Shown here in pieces: positions 59,200 through 64,000 of a stretch of 64,000 nt of DNA. Below the pieces are notes generated by a model. That model was not told the origin of the DNA and searched no databases. It was given only the letters and a program-made list of their open reading frames with translations. The DNA comes from Telmatactis stephensoni (taxonomy: Eukaryota > Cnidaria > Anthozoa > Actiniaria > Isophelliidae). The stretch covers positions 62,001 to 126,000 of the forward strand of contig JALIZF010001692.1 in assembly GCA_029948255.1 (NCBI GenBank), in the 5' to 3' direction. A program made the translations under genes and the position numbers. Every line of letters begins with the position of its first letter. Within the stretch, counting starts at the first letter, position 1.

Positions 59200-60785
59200 C
59201 TTGAACTGCAACAATTGCTTAGGTAGATCCCGTAATGTTGTATGTAACGAAAAAAGATCAGAATTCAATAAAGATGCCATAATAATAATAATAATAATTG
59301 AAAGAAAGAAAAGTCGCAAGATCATCAAGGAAAATGGGGGTATACATCCGTTAGGATCGAATGAGCTTCTATACCTACCAAGAAAGCTGGGGGAAAGGGG
59401 ACTGAAATCCATAGAATCTGAGTACAAGATGCCAAAAGTCAAGACCGCCACTAAAGTGTACACCAACGAAGACCCTACTATGAAACTGGTTCGAGAATTT
59501 GAAGAGAAATCTGTCCGGATGGGTAGGCGCTCCCTAATAAATGATGCTGACGGGTATGCTGCGGAATTGGGAATTAATCTTAAACTTCAGTACCCCAACC
59601 CAATTGGTTACACTGAAACAAACGAGGAGATACAAGCTGACAAGATTGGAGCGTGGACGCGGAAAGCAGAACAGTGCAAAAGAGTCAAAGAGCTCAAAGA
59701 CCAAAACTGAATGGCAAGGGAAATTCCTTGAAGCCAGATGGAAAGATGAAGAGATCAAGGATTGCTTTAGTTGGCTACATGAATGGAAATCAGCACCATC
59801 ACACACCATAGCAGGTGCATGTATATGAGCTATATCAACAGTTGCTTCCTACGAGATTATATCATCATAACAAGACAAAGACAAATTCAGATCCAGATGT
59901 TAAATGCCGCATGTGTGGTAAAGCAGCTGAGAGCGTACAGCACGTTCTTTCCCCATGCAGCACCCTAGCTCAAAGTAAGTACCTTGTAAGACACAACGCA
60001 GCCCTAAAGATTCTATTCTTCGAATTGCTTAAAGATCTGGACCTGATAGAAACCATCCCGCCTTGGTATTCGCCTGTAAAACCTAAGCCAGAATACCAGA
60101 ATGACAGAGCCCAAGCACTATGGGATATCCCACTCTTTGCGGAAAATACTGAGGTGAGGTCCAACCGTATCGACGCACGCATCGTGGATAAGAAGGAAAA
60201 ACGAGTCATTCTCTTAGAAATGAGTTGTCCGTGGCTGGAAAATCGAGAGGAGAAGCAAGCAGAAAAATCATCGAAATATGCACCGTTGAGATGGGAGTTA
60301 AAGAAGAGATACCCTGATTATGAAGTCAAACAATATAACATCATTATCGACGTCCTGGGAGGATATTCACGAGAACTGTTTGACACTGCTAAAGAGTTAC
60401 TTGGAGTTAAGAGAACAAAGGATGTATTATTTCGCATGGAGAAGTCAATCATCTCTAGCACTAAGTTTGAACATTGCAAGAACTTTCAAGATTCAGACAT
60501 TGTAAAAGGGACACCATATCGCAAGAATCTCTAGGAGTCAGACTTTGTTGAAAGATAAACATTAGCTGATAAAGACTGTATTTTTTAAGATATAATTTAT
60601 TTTTTGTCACTTTTCAATTAATTAGGAATATTTCTTAACCTTTATTTATTCAATTTTTTTTTCTTTCATTGAAGTTTCTTTGTATCTCTAAGACACATGC
60701 ATAGGTTACGCTTCGCGTCCTATGTGTCCTTGTAATTAGTGCACATAGACGTTAATAAACTGCATAATAATAATAATAATAATAA
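59200..60785 (+). mobile_element. LINE 3' portion with restriction-like endonuclease, copy 3
   Basis: The reading frame is broken: the RT C-terminal part (about 59300-59710, with GLKSIESEYKM) shifts frame near 59700 (KTEWQGKFLEARWKDEEI). It then continues at 59815-60534 with the zinc motif [18 protein letters not shown] and a restriction-like endonuclease segment ([20 protein letters not shown]). This arrangement belongs to early-branching LINE clades (R2/R4/NeSL-like). The element ends in (ATA)n at about 60764-60785. It is 5'-truncated and dead. Confidence 0.8.
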
Positions 60786-60945
60786 ATTTACAGAATTTTA
60801 AGGAAGGTACTTGAAATACAGTAAGGAAAGGAAAGAAGAATTAAGGTAGTCTTTGACAGTTTGTTACTGTCCGATGCCTAAAATACCAGCATACACCTAA
60901 AGCTGTGAATGAATTTCATTTTCAAAATAACTAAGATACTACGTG
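60786..60945. other. No recognised gene
   Basis: Short stretch of P2 intron between repeats. Confidence 0.4.
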
Positions 60946-60947
60946 CA

Positions 60948-61740
60948 CTCTGATTGGCTGAGAGCTGTGTTTGCATGAGATCTAGAGTATGTAAACACGG
61001 TTGTGACGTCACCATCTTTGTGTTTTACAGCACAATTTGGATTTGAAAACTGAAGTTGACCATCGCCAAAAACTTAAAAATACAACATTAATGTATTTTA
61101 TAAGAAAAAAATGATAAAGCATCGATGATTTGAATTGATTCAGTTTTAATAAAGTGCTGTCCCTTTTCCTAAAGAAAGCGAACAGAAGTCAAAAAAGCTG
61201 GGCTACCTCAATAAGGAAACTAGCGAGCTGTAAAGCATCGAAATAGGAGGCATGAAAACGTTTTCAAAACAAATAATTTTCTTCATTTGATTTAATTTAC
61301 AATCAATGCAAGAAAATTACAGGAAATGAGGAGAAACAGTTGTTTACGGTTCTGAATTGTTTTATTTGAGCCTGAAGAGTCAAGCTCATTCATCGCAAAA
61401 GATTGTTTTTCATCCACTGTGGACAACACTGAACTTCAAGACTAGCAAAAAATATCTCTTGTTCAACGCCTAAAATATATCAGGCTATGCAAACACGGAA
61501 AAAGTTTTCTATTGCTTAATTTCAGAATATAATAATAGCAATAAAAATTCCATTTGAGTTTTGAACATTTTTGTGACGTCATCTATGATCAATAAGAAGA
61601 CAGACAATGAAAAACTATATGTTTGATTTGTCAAATTAAAATTTGTAAATAGACTTTTGGTATACTCATTCGTCAGAAAAAATGTATTTACCGGTGAAAT
61701 AGAGCATAGATTTTAATTTGGTGGTCTCTCAGCCAATCAG
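60948..61740. repeat. Element with inverted GATTGGCTGAGAG ends (tentative)
   Basis: CTCTGATTGGCTGAGAG at 60948-60964 is matched in reverse at 61726-61740. A related GATTGGCTGAGAG is at about 29430. The interior has no gene. The limits are uncertain. Confidence 0.35.
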
Positions 61741-62160
61741 TGTGTTATGTATATTAGTGTATAGGATAAAGAACGAGAGAGAGTGTTTTATCGGATATAA
61801 AGATCCGAGCCGTATAAAACACGATCTCGAGTTCTTTATCCGACTTAAAAAACTCCAACTCATATTTGAGTTGTTCCATAAAAGAAAATCAAAAATATCT
61901 TTATTTATCTCAGAGAAAATCGAGGTTAAAGTTTATGTAAATTAGGACGAATCTTTATGAGATATAAAACACTCGTCACGGTCGCGATTTTCATTGTGTT
62001 TGCCTTATGAATTATTAATTAGTTTATTAAATTATAAATAGCTATATATGTGAAGTATAGTAACGCCCTGAGCTCAGACAACATGGAAAGTGAAATTAGA
62101 GCAAATTAATAACAACTAATAGTGTGCCAGTTCCTTCAACTGTAAACAATTTTTACTTAC

Positions 62161-62235
62161 CACACCGTAACCAGGTTGAGTGACTCCTCTTCTCCAGATC
62201 GTCAGCATTCTGTGCCAAATCACTTTTTTTGACAT
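62161..62235 (-). CDS. Gene P2, exon 3: end of propiece, Lys-Arg site, start of mature peptide
   Basis: This 75-bp exon matches P1 exon 3 in length and phase (acceptor GAAAAG, donor G|GTAAGT). It encodes NADDLEKR followed by eight residues ending WLRC. Flanking intron DNA is nearly identical to that of P1, yet the residues after Lys-Arg are all changed. It splices in frame to exon 4 at 54632-54816 over a 7.3-kb intron; the exons for the signal peptide and acidic propiece would lie beyond the right end of the window. Confidence 0.65.
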
Positions 62236-62345
62236 CTTTTCAAAGCATAAAAGCAAAATTGATCAGTTTGAATATTTTTGGGAATTCAACCTTAGTTACA
62301 ACATTTTGCATAACTCTAGTTCTGAAATTGAATCGGTGACCTAAT

Positions 62346-63757
62346 AGCATGTATACAATTTGTCTGCGCATGTCTGTGTTTTGGGCTTGAAATTCATTTG
62401 CATATCCAATGCAAGAAATTTTATGTTGACACGGAATATTTGGCTGGCTATCTCGTTCTTCAAAATTATGTTCAACTACCGAAATACTGAGACAACTAAA
62501 ACATGAGCAGTCTACCTACCGCTAGTGCGCTGTGGATAACTATCCAGATCGAAGGCACCCCAGATGGGAAAATGTCGCGCGTCAAAGTCAGTAGAAAGTT
62601 GTGAGAAGAACCAGAACTCCGCACTTTCGAGTTATAATATTGGCGTTGAATTCATGTATAAGGTAAATTTAGTAATGGATGTCATTACCAACATGGTACT
62701 GTTGGAACTGGATCCAATAAGAGTACTCTGGACTTCATTGATTGTTGAATAATTAGCCATGTTTCCTGGAATCTCGTACTTTTTCGCGCAAAATTCTTGC
62801 AATTCATTCTGAAAATTTTACATCTTTGACAGCGCCCCCCAGCAAAATTATTTAATAATACACTTTTTCCATGCTTCGTTCTTGTAAACCAGAACTTTCG
62901 TGCAGGAAACTCCTGGTCCCTCCATGTGATTTCAAGCAATGTTTACAGCCTGGTTCAAGCCTTGTTAAAATTGACTAAATTCGGTAGCCTATATTTTATA
63001 ATCTGCAACATTTATCTAGAAGTTAATGACCTATTTTTATACATGGTGAGGCATACAGTTTGTGCCGTATTAAGCAGCGTTTTATACTTTATAAAAGAGC
63101 AATAAATTCATCGCTAAAATTTGCATGCAAACAACGTGCTTGGAAACACGTTCACAAAAATGCTTTGGATCACATATGTAGGGACCACGAGTTTGGACTA
63201 AAAAAGCTCAGTTTTACAAGAAAGAAACGTGGAAAAAGCGAATTACTAAATAAATTTGCTGGGGGGTTCAGTCTAAGATGTAAAATTTTGAAAGTGAATT
63301 GCAAGAATTTTGAGCGAAAAAGTACGACATTCCAGTAAACATGGCTATAATTATTAAACGATCGATGGAGTGTAAAATACCCTTATCGGGCCTAATCTAC
63401 ACAGTAACTTGTTGTTAATGGCTTCCACTGCTTAACGTACCTTACATATAAATTTAGTGCCCACAATATTACTCGAAAGTGCGGAGTTCTGGTTCTTCTC
63501 ACAACTTTCTACTGACTTTGACGCGCGATATTTTCCCATCTGGAGTGCCTTCAGTTTGGATAATTATCCACAACGCGCTAGCGGTAGGTAGACTGCTCAT
63601 GTTTCAGTTGTCTTAGTATTTCGGTAGTTGAACATAATTTTGAAGAACGAGATAGCCAGCCAAATGTTCCGTGTCAACATAAAATTTCTTGCATTCGATA
63701 TGCAAATGAATTTCAAGCCCAAAACACAGACATGCGCAGACAAATTGTATACATGCT
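62346..63757. mobile_element. 1.4-kb foldback, Mutator-like element
   Basis: The outer arms of about 290 bp begin AGCATGTATACAATTTGTCT and are near-perfect inverted repeats. Weaker inner arms extend the palindrome across most of the element. The exact 9-bp repeat TGACCTAAT flanks it (62337-62345 and 63758-63766). P1 intron 2 keeps the empty site near 47680. Long inverted ends with a 9-bp duplication fit Mutator-like elements. Mirrored open frames in the inner arms (about 62685-62939 and 63060-63338) have no recognised domain. Confidence 0.85.
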
Positions 63758-63766
63758 TGACCTAAT

Positions 63767-64000
63767 AACTTTTTGTGGTTACTGGCTTGGTTACCAAGCC
63801 ATAACCACTATGTCATCAACGGTGTAAGTAATTAAGTCCGTGACTTCCCGAAGTTCCGATGCCAATCGAAAACATAACGAGTTAGCCCGAGAATTACCCG
63901 AGTTCTTTTTTTTTTCTTCGATTTTCCCGATTAAAATAATATTTTAAAGAAATATCTGCATTTTACAGTCAAAATGCAAATGCATTCCTAGACAATGAAA
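63767..64000. other. Continuation of gene P2 intron 2
   Basis: The sequence resumes at the position expected from P1 intron 2 but soon diverges; no exon is visible before the window ends. Confidence 0.4.

Overview
The window looks like AT-rich nuclear DNA of an animal, most probably an anthozoan cnidarian and perhaps a stony coral. This rests on an INSM-type zinc-finger gene, a histamine N-methyltransferase-like gene, phase-1 multi-exon genes for secreted cysteine-rich peptides, tRNA-derived SINEs, LINEs and dense families of small inverted-repeat transposons. The organism call is inference; no search was run.

Layout. 1-4.2 kb: no gene recognised; a consensus RFX X-box lies at 439-452. 4.25-5.45 kb (minus): intact single-exon INSM-type zinc-finger gene. 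6.3-20.6 kb: a long stretch without a recognised gene. 20.66 kb (plus): a possible small secreted peptide, followed by a SINE and a (CTTT)n array of about 350 bp. 24.17-25.71 kb (minus): intact single-exon 12-TM MFS transporter. 26-29 kb: MITEs and a second SINE. 29.82-30.74 kb (minus): intact histamine N-methyltransferase-like gene. 31-43 kb: repeat-dominated, with nested transposons (32.8-37.7 kb), an inverted copy of the methyltransferase upstream region split by a 2.8-kb TIR element (38.3-41.8 kb), and an 88-bp fragment of the methyltransferase coding sequence (42.8 kb). 44.1-45.5 kb (minus): a truncated, internally deleted LINE bounded by a 14-bp target duplication.

46.4-62.3 kb (minus): the most interesting part. 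Two tandem paralogous genes encode secreted precursors made of a signal peptide, an acidic propiece, a Lys-Arg cleavage site and a cysteine-rich C-terminal peptide. The first (called P1 here) has four exons at 46.4-48.4 kb. The second (P2) has its last two exons at 54.6 and 62.2 kb; its first exons would lie past the right edge. The mature-peptide exons share an identical eight-cysteine spacing but are only about 65% identical, while adjoining non-coding DNA is above about 90% identical. This suggests diversifying selection, as expected of an antimicrobial or venom-like peptide family. P2's last intron has grown to about 7.3 kb by insertion of microsatellites, MITEs, LINE fragments and a hAT remnant.

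The conserved genes (INSM, MFS, methyltransferase) are independent loci; there is no operon-like organisation. All positions and alignments were worked out by eye.
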